A stretch of 64,000 nucleotides of DNA from Cacajao melanocephalus (taxonomy: Eukaryota; Chordata; Mammalia; Primates; Pitheciidae): NCBI GenBank assembly GCA_963573385.1, contig CAUYLG010051940.1, forward strand, positions 62,001 through 126,000, in the 5' to 3' direction. Under the pieces are notes generated by a model. It was not told the origin of the DNA. It was given only the letters and a program-made list of their open reading frames with translations, and did no database searches. Shown piece after piece: positions 48,825 to 62,572 of the stretch (positions are counted from its first letter, which is position 1; each line of letters begins with the position of its first letter). The translations under genes were made by a program, and so were the position numbers.

Positions 48825-49400
48825 CTGTGTTACTTTTAGGTAGAGGGACTTATAAATATAGGGCTGAAGCTCAGGATGAGGTTAGCGTGATAAATACCTT
48901 GTGAGTCATCAGTATACAGGTGATAGTTGAAGTTATGGAAGTGAAAGTGATCCCTTAAGGAGACAAAGCAGAGAATAAAGGAAGTGGACTCATTATAAAA
49001 TTTTAGTACCGGCAGTATTTCAAAAGAGGATACCATGCTGGAGACCAAGAAAAAAAGTCATAGAGGTTAAAAAAAACCAACAACAAACCCTAGGATGGAG
49101 GGTTGTCAAGAAAAGCAAGACAAGATACTTTTAAAATGGAAGGCCCATCAGTAGTGCCAAAAGCGACAGGGTTATGTGAACTAAAGACCAAAGAAAAGGC
49201 CACTTATCCAATTAGGTGGTGAACGCTGACCTTTAAGAAAGCCCTTGCAGAAAGTTGGTAAGATTGCAAACCAGACTGAAGTGGTCTGACATGTGACTGA
49301 GAAGTGAAATATGTGGGCAGTGCATGAAGAACACCTTTTCAAGATAATTGGCAGCCAAAAAAAAAAAGTTGCTGTATAGAATAAGCATTGTGATCCCTCT
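48825..49400 (-). mobile_element. L2 ORF2 fragment, antisense
   Basis: GTGAGTCATCAGTATACAGG (48901), GAGACCAAG and GACTGAAGTGGTCTGACATG (49275) correspond to reversed L2 ORF2, more upstream than the L2 pieces at 27465 and 45965. Frames are broken. Confidence 0.65.
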
Positions 49401-49965
49401 ATCAGCTGAACATGAGAATAAGTGAGATTTGGGAGAGGAGGGAATGTGTCAGACCATTTCCTATGCCTTGAAAAATGTCTATGTTTATGGGAAAATATAT
49501 GAATCATAATTTACGTCATAATATTTACAAGTTAATAGTCGATGTAAATGGGACTACATTTGGAAAAGTTAACAGGATGGTGACTTAAAAGTTATTTTGT
49601 AAAGTTGGAGAGTTAGGCTGAAACAAAGTGACATTGTAAGCATCAAGTTTAGAAATTAAACGAATAAGGACCATACTGTGTGATCAGAAAATGGAGAATA
49701 ACTATGTTCCAGAAAAACAGGGAAGGAATGATTTTGGAGATGGACCAGGCATGATGATGAGTTGCTGATGTAGAACTAGTATTATACAAATGTTATTAAT
49801 AGTTAACAAAAAGGGAGGGAAATCCATGTTCCTTTTTGTATTTAACTCTTAGGCAGGAACACTGTATTCGTATTGAAGTGTCACAAATTCAAGATACTGC
49901 AGAGACACTGAAGAGGCTCCTGAGGAATAATATACTTAGAAAACTCTTCACATATGGTATGGAAA
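49401..49965. other. Unclassified, possibly eroded L2
   Basis: The G/A-rich character continues from the L2 fragment, but no distinct match is seen. Confidence 0.35.
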
Positions 49966-49977
49966 GGAAATGGAGAT

Positions 49978-50181
49978 TTTTTTTTCTTTTTTTCTTTTCT
50001 TCTTTTTTTTTTTTTGCTCTTGTTGCCCAGGCTGGAGTGCAGTGGCGCCATTTCCGCTCACCGCAACCTCCGCCTCCCGGATTCAAGCGAGTCTGCTGCC
50101 TCGGCCTCCTGAGTAGCTGGGATTACAGGCGCGTTCCACTACGCCCGGCTAATTTTGTATTTTTAGTAGAGACAGGGTTTC
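49978..50181 (-). mobile_element. 5'-truncated AluS with TSD
   Basis: Antisense Alu with a T/C-rich tail; the body covers the right arm and the inner part of the left arm, ending at GTAGAGACAGGGTTTC, so the 5' portion was never present. Flanks GGAAATGGAGAT (49966-49977) and GGAATGGAGAT (50182-50192) agree apart from one base. Many CpGs are preserved (GGCGCC, CCTCCGCCTCCCGG, GGCGCG), suggesting a comparatively late insertion. Confidence 0.93.
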
Positions 50182-50192
50182 GGAATGGAGAT

Positions 50193-51704
50193 GTTTAACA
50201 TAAGACCAAATTATGATGAGTGACATCAACTTTTCAGTAAAGTTTTGCAATTAGATGTAGCCTATAAAAGAAAACACAAGAGCACAATATTGGGAGTGGA
50301 ATAGGATATAGGAAGGTATTAGAGGGCCCAGTGTGATAACATGTCGTCTGTATGCCAGATGGAACCAACGTGGGATCCACTCACAGGAAAGCCATTTTGA
50401 GACTGGGAGAGAGAAGCACAAATGTCAAGAGGCACATGCAGCATGCTGAGTTATCACAAGGGTAACTTGGGGGAGAACAAAGCACAGGCGAATGTTAGGC
50501 AACTATTCTCGTTCCAGAAGGATGGCGTATTGAGAGATTAAGTAGACTAGGCTCCATTGCACAGGGGGAGGTGGGTTAGTAACAAACGAAACAGCAAAGG
50601 TGAAAAGGCTCAGTTAGGATCCTGCATACCAAAGTTGAGAATATCTGAGCCAGAGGAGAATTTGCCTTGAGCTGAAGGAAGCTGAACCTTCAGAGCATTT
50701 TCCCAAGCTCTGGGGTGGGGTGGCGGGTGGGGTGGGGGTGGGGTCCTAGCAATGTGTTCCTGTGACTGCATATTTCTGTAAAGTTTGCGAAAGTAAGATT
50801 GTTCTGAATTATTTTGGTAAACCCGTTTCTTCCAAAATTGTATGTGTTGAGCCTCACTAAATGTGTCTCCATCTTGACTTTAGGTCTGGGGCATAAATAT
50901 CAAGAAAAAGAATTGTCCCTTTGCTTCAGACTTGGGGCTTCCATGTTTTCTTCACTGTCTAAATGATTGGAGATCAAACTTAGCCAGATAATAATTGAAA
51001 GCAGCTTGGTGGAGAAGCTCAGCAGGTCAGTTTCTAGGAGCCAGGCTGGAATTATGTGGTTAAGGAGAGATCAGGACACAGCCATCTTTAAGCAGATGTA
51101 TCTGTTGGGTCTAGATCATCTGGTCTTTTAGATTTAGTTTTCTTGAAATTATCTATTGTTATCCTCTACTGTTTTTTTTTTATTGAGTTATTTTTCTTTT
51201 TCTTTTAAAATATGTATATTTTCTGAACATGCTATTTGGTCCTAAGGATATGTACTTGGTTTTGTACCTCTCCTCCTAGATTAGGAGCTCCTTCAGAGAA
51301 GGATTATTTCTTATTAAAATTTGGCTACCTTACTGAAGCATGGTTGTTGTACAATGCCTGAAATTCTTGGGCTTTCTAATTGTTCCTCACTGAATTGGGA
51401 ATGGCATAGATAAGGAAAGTTTTCCTAGAAAACTGAGGCACACGCATACAAAAGTGTAAAATTTGAAATAATCTGAGCAAATTTTATACAACCCCTCTAT
51501 GTCCTCATCCCACATTGCTTATATTTTAAATTCAGTTCTAAGCTTGTTGAAATAATTTTGAATGTATTCTATTTCTACTGGATAATTGATCATGAATAAA
51601 AAGAGGCATTACCTAAATCAATCTTCTTAAATTCCCGTGATATGGGAAAAAATGTTTGAAAATGAATATTTGATTTTAATATGTTGTTTGTAAGTCTCGA
51701 TTGT
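50193..51704. other. Unclassified sequence
   Basis: About 1.5 kb without a confident gene or repeat. It contains the G-rich tract at 50712. A short text like an L2 3' end occurs near 51275-51310. Confidence 0.4.
50712..50743 (+). other. G-quadruplex candidate
   Basis: Six runs of three to five Gs separated by loops of one to four bases (GGGGTGGGGTGGCGGGTGGG and onward). This far exceeds the four-run rule for a G-quadruplex. It stands alone in AT-rich DNA, not at a CpG island. Confidence 0.9.
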
Positions 51705-53215
51705 TCATTTATTCATTCATCCAACAAATATTTTTAAGTATCAAATACGTACCCAGTTATGTAATAAGGTCTAGGACTATACCGGTAAGCAAGGACATGA
51801 TCTGTGCTCTTTTTGACTTACAGTCCAAGTGTGGATTAATCAAATGCACATACCATTTGAAATGAAATATAATAAGATGGAAATAAATGTATCTAGAAGC
51901 CGTACGACAATAGCTGATCAAGACCTATGGTTGCATGTATTTGGGTAGAGGGGATATTCAGAAAAGGCCTCCTAGAGGATATGATACTAAAATTGAGGTC
52001 TGAGGGATGGCTAGGAGATCTTGGTAGAAAGGGAGTATGGAAGGTGACGAAGGGGCTGTGACAAATGTTCCATATAGAGGAAACACTATGGCCAAAGAGT
52101 CTGTTGCTGAAAGGTGCAAAAACTGGTAGAAAACTGTGCTTAAAGTTAGAAGAAGGATAAGATTGATGCAAAGTAAAGATGGAGATGGAAGCAGAGGTCA
52201 GACCGTGTAGGACATTCCAAACTGTGCTAAGGATTTGGCTTTTTTATAAGAACAGGGAAAAGCCATTAGATAATTCAATGTAGGTCATGATGTGATCACA
52301 TTTGTGTTTTTGCAAAGATCACTCTGGCTCTATTGTATGGAAAATATCAGAGACGCCTAGGGTGTATGCAGGAAGTATAGTTAGGAAACTATTGCAGTGC
52401 TTCAGGTAGAGATGGCAGCTTGAGCTATTGTGATGGAGACAAAGAAGTAGAAACATTTGTAAGATATTTAGAGGTAAAATGGACAATATTTTGTAATGGG
52501 TTACATCTAGGTAGGGTGAGGGAGAAAGTGGTGTCAAGATGGCTTCTAGATTCCAGCTTGTGCAACTGGCTGGATGATAAAGTATTCACAGAAGCTGCAA
52601 TTACTGGTAGAAGATTGAGTTTGGTATGAGAGATCACAGGTTTGATCATGGATATGTGAGATATGCGGTGCCTGTAACATAACCAAGTGTTATATTAAGT
52701 AGGTGGTTGGACATGTGAGTCTGTAACTCAAAGAATAGGTTGACCCTATAGATGTGAATTTGTTTGCCTCAGAACATTTTGTTTGTGATATTTCTTATAA
52801 GAGTATGTGAAGGGAAGAACATCTAGGAGTGAACTTTAAGAATGCCAATCCTTAATGGTGGTTAAAAAAGGATGACTCTGCAGAGGAAACCTAAGATGTA
52901 GAGAGAAAACACCAGGTGAGCATTTCCCTTGGGAGCCAAGGAAAAGTAGTGTTTCTAGGCTGATGTGATAACTGACATTGTAAAACACTATTAACAGGTG
53001 AGGTAATATGAGCAATAAAAGTATTAATTGATTTTAGTTTTAAACAATATGGAGGTCATTGGTGATTCAAGAGAAAGCTGTTTTAGGGAGATAACTATTT
53101 AGAGAGACCTAAATTAGGAAGTTCTTGGGAAAAAGGGGGAGTCAAGTCAGTTGTTTGAAGGTAGTTGGCTATAGAGGGAAGGAGACAACTAAGATGGTAG
53201 ATGGTAAACACAATA
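51705..53215 (-). mobile_element. Long L2 element, antisense (about 1.5 kb)
   Basis: Runs in reverse from the L2 3' end (TTCATTCATCCAACAAATAT at 51712) through AAAAGGCCTCCTAGAGGATA (51963), AAGATCACTCTGGCTCTATT (52315) and GGAAACTATTGCAGTGCTTC (52384), to TATGGAGGTCATTGGTGATT (53049). It thus spans the 3' UTR and a large part of the reverse-transcriptase region. Small gaps are likely and frames are broken. Confidence 0.78.
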
Positions 53216-54798
<1,583 letters not shown>

Positions 54799-56149
54799 AT
54801 GGAAAAATTTTTAAATGCTTTTAATATTTTAGAGAAAGAGAAGGCTTCAGAGCAATATGCTCCCCTTGGAAGATTGGGGGTGAGGATTCAAACTACAGTT
54901 ATGGAGCCTGGGGATGTGTGTCCATCCATTCCTCAGTGGCAATGGCTAAGATTTACTGGTCAGAAGTCTGAGATATTGTTTGAAGATATGGAAGTAAAGA
55001 AACTTCCCCTTCTACCAGTGATTTGGGCAGATTAAATGTCAAGAGGATTATATGGATTTGCTTGTGCAAATCCTAAAGTGATTTTCTGGATTTGGGAAAA
55101 ATTTTGACATGTTTTAACTTAGCACTTTAACTGAGAAATGTTTCCAGCATCTTGCTGTTTTAAGTAATTGAAAACACTGCCAGCTCAGATTGCTTCCGAA
55201 AAAGGCAAACTAAGATGTTTTCAGAGACACTGCATAATATGCCTTGCATTTATTTTGGTAAATATCTCGATTTCCTTATTTACTGTCTCTAAAAGAATTT
55301 GGCAAATTATCAATTCTGGAATACGTAATTCTTGGAGAACACACTCTATTTTTTTTCCAATTTGATAGATTTGCTAAATATATACTTCCTTATTAACATT
55401 TGGGTGTTATTTTTTTTTAATCTAAATTTAATTAAAACATAGGCACAAGGACAAAATAGATACATACAAAGAACAGATTTTATGTCATCTTTTTCACCTG
55501 TGTAGCTTTTGTATTTGGAGTTTTGAGTTTAACTTTTTAATTCTTTTGAGAGGAAATTTGGGGCCATAATTTAAGAGGCTGGAAGAGGAGTTTGATTCTT
55601 GTCTTCTTAGGGAAAATACTCCTTTATCTTATTTGGGAGGATCTCTTCCTTTATCTTCTAGGTTAATACAAAGCCCACTGTGGATATTGTTTATCCTGTG
55701 AAGTCTATCATATTGTCTTACCCATGAGAATTATGTTTTCATCTGTGTAACATTCTGTACTCACTAAAATATAGAGCAATTATTTTCTTGCATGTCTGTA
55801 TTTCTGATAATTTGAGCATCGTTGCTTAGATCCTAGGGACAGGTATGTAGTAAGTGCTTAATACTTGTCAAATAGTTGGTGTTGACTCTAGTGGCAGGTG
55901 GAATTAAAAGTATAGAGGAGGTTCACAGAGACCTTAAGGAGGTATCGAAAGAGCCACTCATTAATAGAGTGTCTCACAGAAGTACTCCTGAAGCAAAAAC
56001 AGGCCCTCAAATGGTAGAAGAGTACAGAGTTACACCAGAATATATTGGGTCTTTCTCAACAACTACGTAAAGAAAGGATTGGCATCTGGGAGTATAGGCA
56101 GGGCACCTTGGGAATGAATTCAGTCAACTTTTATTAACTTTCGAGTTAT
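54799..56149. other. Unclassified sequence with L2-like patch
   Basis: Two open frames (54778-55035, which starts inside the Alu, and 55876-56070) have no recognisable domain. Bases 55760-55875 weakly resemble a sense L2 3' end (TATGTAGTAAGTGCTTAATA). Confidence 0.4.
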
Positions 56150-56277
56150 GAATGTATAATATGACAAGTAATTACTTATTTATTACTAAAGAAATTTGTT
56201 AATCAGGTAATTTATTAAGTAATCTATAAGCCTTACAACCTGTGAATATAATATGACAAGCAATTACATATTCATTA
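56150..56277. repeat. Local dispersed duplication of about 35 bp
   Basis: GAATGTATAATATGACAAGT (56150) recurs as GAATATAATATGACAAGC (56244), each followed by AATTAC and a TATT/TCATT-rich end. The spacing is about 93 bases. Confidence 0.75.
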
Positions 56278-57434
56278 ATTAAGTAATTTGCACCCAGGAT
56301 TGCGGTAGTTGCTCAGAGTGGATTGGGGTCACAGAAGAGTTAGAAATCCTGTTCTCTGACATGAAACAGCTTACATTCAGTGGGGAACAAGCAAAGTTAA
56401 AGTTCATGGAATAAGGAGACAATGGAAACTAGTATAACAGAATGCAGAAGGGGAGGTATATTGGTAGGAATTGATCAGTACTCAAAGCCGAGGATAGCAG
56501 GTGATAAATGTGATAGGACATCAGGTGATAAATTTGTTTAGCTGTTCTAAATGAGAACTGCTAAACACATTTCCATAGATTCAAAAAGATGCAGCCAAAG
56601 TGGCCAACAACTTTCTACTCCTGTCTCTCACTTGGGTCCACAATAGCAAGCTGACAGGAGATTTTTTGCAGAAATACCACAGTATCGGGAAGCTTTTTGA
56701 CCCTTCATCAGATGTAGAGAATCAATTTGGGGGAGGGAATTGCTAAAAAATGTCAGTGAAATGCAAGAGAACACTCAGAAAGATTAGGGGGTATTTTCTA
56801 GAAGTGGAATGTGGCATACAAACATTCCCAGATGTTTGCTGACTTGCTAAAGTGCAATAAGAATATTTTCTGCAATAAAACTGATTGGGTTTATATCCCA
56901 CTAAAGTAGACAGTCTTGGGAAAGGGACACATGGGAGAGAAATGACAAATGGAAAAGGCCATGAAATGCAGGGGAATGTCTGAAGAAGGGAAAGTGATAC
57001 ATTTCTTGGGAGAACTAGAGATTGACCTCTTTAGTTTGCAGGGAGATAAACTGGTGCTGGACTCTGGCTTGAGGACATCTGCAGTCAGGAACTGGCTGGA
57101 GCTTCCACTTTCTGCAGGAAAGAAGGAAGGGATGATTCCTGAACCCACAAACTATACTCAGAAAATCTCCTGGACAAGAGTGGGTGAGTTTCCATGGGAG
57201 GAGTAGATGCTACGGATAGCAGCTTTGTTAGGGCCTGCCCAAAGGGCTGTCTGAAAAAAGGAGACCCAAGCAGAAAGAGGGTATGTAGGGAATACTACTG
57301 AAGGCTGCAGCTGAGTTACTGCCAAGAAGGCAGAGAGTACATAAGACATATCAAGGTTCCTAGCAGAATTAGCTTCACAGAAGGCACAAAACTGTGCCCC
57401 TGAAGAAAGAATGAGCACTGCACACCTGTACCAC
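56278..57434. other. Unclassified sequence with possible L2 3' end
   Basis: Bases of about 56300-56420 weakly resemble an antisense L2 3' end (AACAGCTTACATTCAGTGGG at 56367). The rest is unrecognised. Confidence 0.4.
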
Positions 57435-57829
57435 TGTGTTAGACCATTCTTGTATTGGTATAAATAAATAAATACTTGAGGCTGGGTAATTTATAAATAA
57501 AAGAGATTTAATTGGCTCATGGTTCTGTAGGCTTTACAGGAAGTGTGGTGCCAGTGTCTGCTTCTGATGAAGCCTCAGGAAGCTTATAATTGTGGTGGAA
57601 GGTGCTGGGGAGCCAGCAGGTCAAATGATGACAGTGGGAGAAAGAGAGAGAGTGGGAGGTGTCACAACTTTTTAAACAATCAGATCTCAGGGGGGCTCAG
57701 TTATCATGAAGACAGCATCAAGACATTCATGAGGAATCCACTCCCATGACCCAAACATCTCCCATCAGGTCCTACCTCCAACATTGGGATACATTTCAAT
57801 ATGAGATTTTGAGGGAACAAACTATATCA
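57435..57829 (-). mobile_element. THE1 3' LTR (left end of minus-strand provirus)
   Basis: 395 bp, reading on the plus strand from TGTGTTAGACCATTCTTGTA to AACTATATCA, the reverse of a MaLR LTR. Blocks GGTAATTTATAAATAAAAGA (57484), GGAAGTGTGGTGCCAGTGTC (57540) and TCCTACCTCCAACATTGGGA (57770) are THE1-like. Confidence 0.93.
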
Positions 57830-59393
57830 TTCTGTCCCTGGCCCCTCAAATCGAATGTCCTTCTCACATAGCAAAATATAATTATCTTCTGCCAATAGTC
57901 CCCAGAAGTCTTAAATCATTTTAATCTCAAGTCCAAAGTCCTAAGTCTCCTCTGAGACTCATTTCCTTCCACCTATGAGCCTGTAAAATCAGAACAAGTT
58001 ATTTACTGCCATGATAAAAGGGTAGTACAGGCATTGGGTAAACATAACTATTCTGAAATTGGCCAAAAGAAAAGGTCAATAGGCCCCACACAAGTCTGAA
58101 ACTCAGCATGACAGTCATTAAATATTAAGGCTCCAAAATAATCTCCTTCAACTCCATGTCCCACATCTAGAGGACACTGGTGCAAAGTATGGGCTCCCAA
58201 GGCCTCAGGCAGCTCTGCCTCTGTGGCTTTGCTCGGTATTCTGAGGGTCTGGAGTTGAATGCCTGTGTTTTCCAGGTACAGGGTGTAAGTTGCTAATTAA
58301 TCTACCATTCTGGGGACTGAAGGGTAGTAGTCACCTTCTTCAGCTCCATTAGGTAGTTCCTCAGTCATGACTGGCAACCCCAATATCACGCTTCCCCTTG
58401 TCATTGCCCTAGTAGAGATTATCTGTGAGGGCTCTGTCTTTGCAGAAGGCTTCTACTGGGCAAACAGGCTTTCTCATACAGTCTCTGAAATCTGGGTAGA
58501 AGCCACTAATTCTCTTTCACCCTTGCATTCTGTATGCTTACACCATGTGGAAGCCACCAAGATTTATGGCTTGTGCCCTCCAGAGAGCTGACCTGAGCTG
58601 CAGCTGGAGCAGCCAGGATGTGGGGAGCAATGTTCCAAGGCTGAGCAAGACAGGGGTTTCCTAGGCCTGGCCCCCAAACCATTCATTCCTTCTAGGCATC
58701 TGTGCCTGTGATGGGAGGGGCTGTCTCTAAGATCTCTGAAAGGCTTTTGAGGGCTTTTTTCCATTGTTTTGGATATTAGCACTTGGCTCCCTTTTAGTAA
58801 TGCTTATCTCTCTAGCAAGTGGTTGTTCTGCAGCCTGCTTGGATTCTGTCTCTGTCACATGGCCAGGCTGCAAATTTTCCATACTTTTATGCTCCGCTTT
58901 CCCTTTAATTATAAGCAAATTGAAAACCTTCTGGTTTCAAGTTTTAAATTTCAGTCATTTCTTTGCTTGCCTATCTTTTATAGACTGTAGCCAAGCCACA
59001 TCTTGAATGTGTTGCTGCTTAGGAATTTCTTCCAACAGATACCTTAAGTCATTACCTTTAAGTTCGAACTTCTTTGATCTGTAGGGCATGAATACAATAC
59101 AGCCAACTTCTTTGCTAGGGCATAACGTGGGTGACCCTTATTCCAGCTCTCAATAACTTCCTCATTTCGATCTAAGGCCTGGTCAGTTAGGCCTTTACTA
59201 TCTGTATTTCTATCAGTATTTTGGTCACAATCATTCAGCCAGTCTCTAAGACATTCCAAACTCTCCCTCATCTTCCTGTCTTCTTCTGAACCTTCCAAAG
59301 CCTTCCAGTCTTTTCCTCTTACCGAGTTCCAAGGTCATTTCTACGTTTTGAGGTATCTTTCTAGGAACACCCCACTCCTCAATACCAATTTTC
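57830..59393 (-). mobile_element. THE1 internal region
   Basis: About 1.56 kb, close to the usual THE1 internal length. On the minus strand it starts with CAGAAAATTGGTATTGAGGA beside the 5' LTR and ends with the purine tract GAGGGGCCAGGGACAG before the 3' LTR. Only short decayed frames remain; the one starting at 58782 (minus) shares the KTMEK and SPSHHR strings with the MST frame at 18815. No enzyme domain is present, as expected for this non-autonomous group. Confidence 0.92.
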
Positions 59394-59788
59394 TGTATGA
59401 GACCATTCTTGTATTGCTGTGAAGAAGTACCTGAGGCTGAATAATGTATAAAAGATGTTTAATTGGCTCATGGTTCTTCAAGCTGTACAGGAAGCATGGT
59501 GCTGGCATCTGCTTCTAGTGAGGCCTCAGGAAGTTTACAATCATGGCAGAAGGTGATGGAGAACCAGTATGTCACATGAGATGAGGACCATGAGCGAGAG
59601 GGAGGAGGTGTTATACCTTTTTAAACAACTGTATTTCATGGGAACTCACTATCTTGAGGACAGCACCAAGACATTCATGAGGGATCCACCCCAATACCCA
59701 AACACCTCCCACGAGACTCCACCTTCAACATTGAAGATTACATTTCAACATGAGATTTGGAGCTGACAAATACACCCAAACCATAACA
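59394..59788 (-). mobile_element. THE1 5' LTR (right end of minus-strand provirus)
   Basis: 395 bp from TGTATGAGACCATTCTTGTA to AACCATAACA, the same length as the 3' LTR, with GGAAGCATGGTGCTGGCATC (59491). Flanking pentamers ACCAC (57430-57434) and ATTAC (59789-59793) differ by two C/T changes, compatible with an aged 5-bp TSD. Confidence 0.93.
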
Positions 59789-60249
59789 ATTACAGAGGAC
59801 TCTAACAACAGTATTCTTCAAAGAAGTGGTTGACTGAATCATCATCTTCCTGCCTCTGCCTCTGAATGGGTGAGAAACAGCTGAATAACTGAGGATGATA
59901 TGGGGCAAGGTGGGGAAAAGGAAGAAACCCAGTGTTTGAAAGTGACCTGGGGAGCTGTAGGATTTCCCAAGGTGCTGTATAAGAGATAGAAGGGACAGCC
60001 AGAAAAGAGTGTTAGAAATCAGTAGTAGGAGAATAAAGCACTTTGTCAATTTTATCCTGTTGAATTGAGCCCACTCAAAGAACTGTTCTATACCTTTAAT
60101 TCTAAGTAGTTTTGGAATGACTTAAGTATCATAGATGAAATTCATCACAGGTGAATGGCAGGGAAAACCTCAGGCAGGGGCTGCATCTTTACCCTACTCC
60201 TGAAGTGATGACTGAGAGGAGCGAGAACATTTTATTAACACTTTTTCCT
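59789..60249. other. Unclassified sequence
   Basis: About 460 bases between the THE1 and the L1M. Nothing recognised; a 103-codon minus-strand frame overlaps it without any recognisable domain. Confidence 0.4.
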
Positions 60250-60380
60250 TATAAATATTCTTTTTCCCATTTTTACACAAATAAAAGCACACTGGATACA
60301 CTGTTCTAGGTATAGTTTTTTTGCACTTAACAATGTATGTCACAGTTTATATCATATCAGTATTTTTAAAAACTTTACCC

Positions 60381-60679
60381 TTTTTTTGTGTGTGTGTGAC
60401 AGGGTTTCACTCTGTCATCCAGCCTGTAGTTCAGTGACATGAGCATGGCTCACCGCAGCCTTGACCTCCCAGATTCAAGCAATCCTCCTGCCTCAGCCTC
60501 CTGAATGGCTGGGACTAAAGGGGTGTGCTACTATGCCTGGCTAATTTAAAAAAATAGTTTTTGTAGGGATGGGGTCTCACTATGTTGTCAAGGCTTGTCT
60601 TGGACTCCTGGCTAAAGAGATCTTCCTTCCTTGGCCTCCTAAAGTGCTGGAATGACAGGCATGAGCCGCAACACCTGGC
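60381..60679 (-). mobile_element. AluJ-type SINE
   Basis: Antisense Alu with a TTTGTGTGTGTGTG tail, TCATCCAGCCTGTAGTTCAG (60415) and 5' end GAGCCGCAACACCTGGC. GGGTCTCACTATGTTGTCAA (60571) and the CTCCTGGCTAAAG block are J-type. Diverged. Confidence 0.93.
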
Positions 60680-61100
60680 TATTATTCTTTTTTATGCCTA
60701 CATCTTATTCCATGGTAGGACTGTATTAAAATTTATTTAACCAATAAACTTTGATGAGTTTTTAGATTGTTTCCAGTTTATTTTGCTATCGCTAACAGTG
60801 CTGCAAAGGATAACCTGTGGAAGTGTATCAGCATAGAATAAATTATTTGACATGGAATTGCTGTATTTTAAAAATAGATATTGCCAGATTGCCCCATATG
60901 AAGAATGCGTTGGATTCACACTTGTGTCAGCAATGTGTGAGAGTGACTGTTCCCTGTTCCCTTAAAAGCATAGAGTGTTACCAAACATTTTAATCATTAT
61001 CAACCTGATAGTTGCAAAATAGTATACCAGTACAGTTATCTTTAATTATAACTAAGAGATATGGGTATTTCTTTTGCTGAGTATTGTATATTCATATTCA

Positions 61101-61392
61101 TTTTTTTTTTGAGATAGAGTCTTACTCCATCACCCAGGTTACAATGTAGTGGCATGATCTTGGCTCACTACAGTCCCTGCCTCGTGGGTTCAAGTGATTA
61201 TTGTGTCTTAGCCTCTTCAGCGGCTGAAATTACAGCCTTGCATCACCACACCCAGCTAATATTTGTATTTTTAATAGAGATGGGGTTTTGCCATATTGGC
61301 CAGGCTGGTCTCGAAGCTGACCTCAAGTGATCCACGTGCCTCAGCCTCCTGAAGTCCTGGGATTATAGGCATGAGCCACCATGCCTGCCCTG
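61101..61392 (-). mobile_element. AluS-type SINE with short TSD
   Basis: Antisense Alu: T-run, GAGATAGAGTCTTACTCCAT, and GAGCCACCATGCCTGCCC at the 5' end. TTCATATTC (61091-61099) and TCCATATTC (61393-61401) agree at eight of nine bases. Several bases are missing around CTCGAAGCTGACC (61309). Confidence 0.93.
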
Positions 61393-61634
61393 TCCATATT
61401 CTTGGCACATGTTTCTATTGGCCTTTTTTTTCTGGTTGGTTTTTAGAAACTGTACACTAAGGAATTTAGCTACCTTTTCTGTGACATATGTTACAATTTC
61501 CCTCAAATGTTTTGTTGCCTTTTAGACTTTACTAATGGTATTTTTGGCATGCTGAAATTTTTATGTGTTCAGATTTATTAATCTTCTATTTTAAAATACA
61601 TGTGTTTTGTAAAAAGGACAGGCTTTTTAATAAA

Positions 61635-62572
<938 letters not shown>

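Larger units (their letters stand above)
60250..61612 (-). mobile_element. L1M (MC/ME age) ORF2 end, antisense, split by two Alus
   Basis: Reversed L1 text in three parts: CACTGGATACACTGTTCTAG (60290) and GCACTTAACAATGTATGTCA (60324); then AACAGTGCTGCAAAGGATAA (60795), GATATTGCCAGATTGCCCCA (60878) and AGCAATGTGTGAGAGTGACT (60930); then TTTCTATTGGCCTTTTTTTT (61411). All frames are broken. Confidence 0.85.

Noticed and set aside
55876..56070. 64-codon open frame in sequence without a clear repeat
   Set aside because: Looks mildly protein-like (charged, few low-complexity parts) but has no homology I recognise, and the length is within chance.
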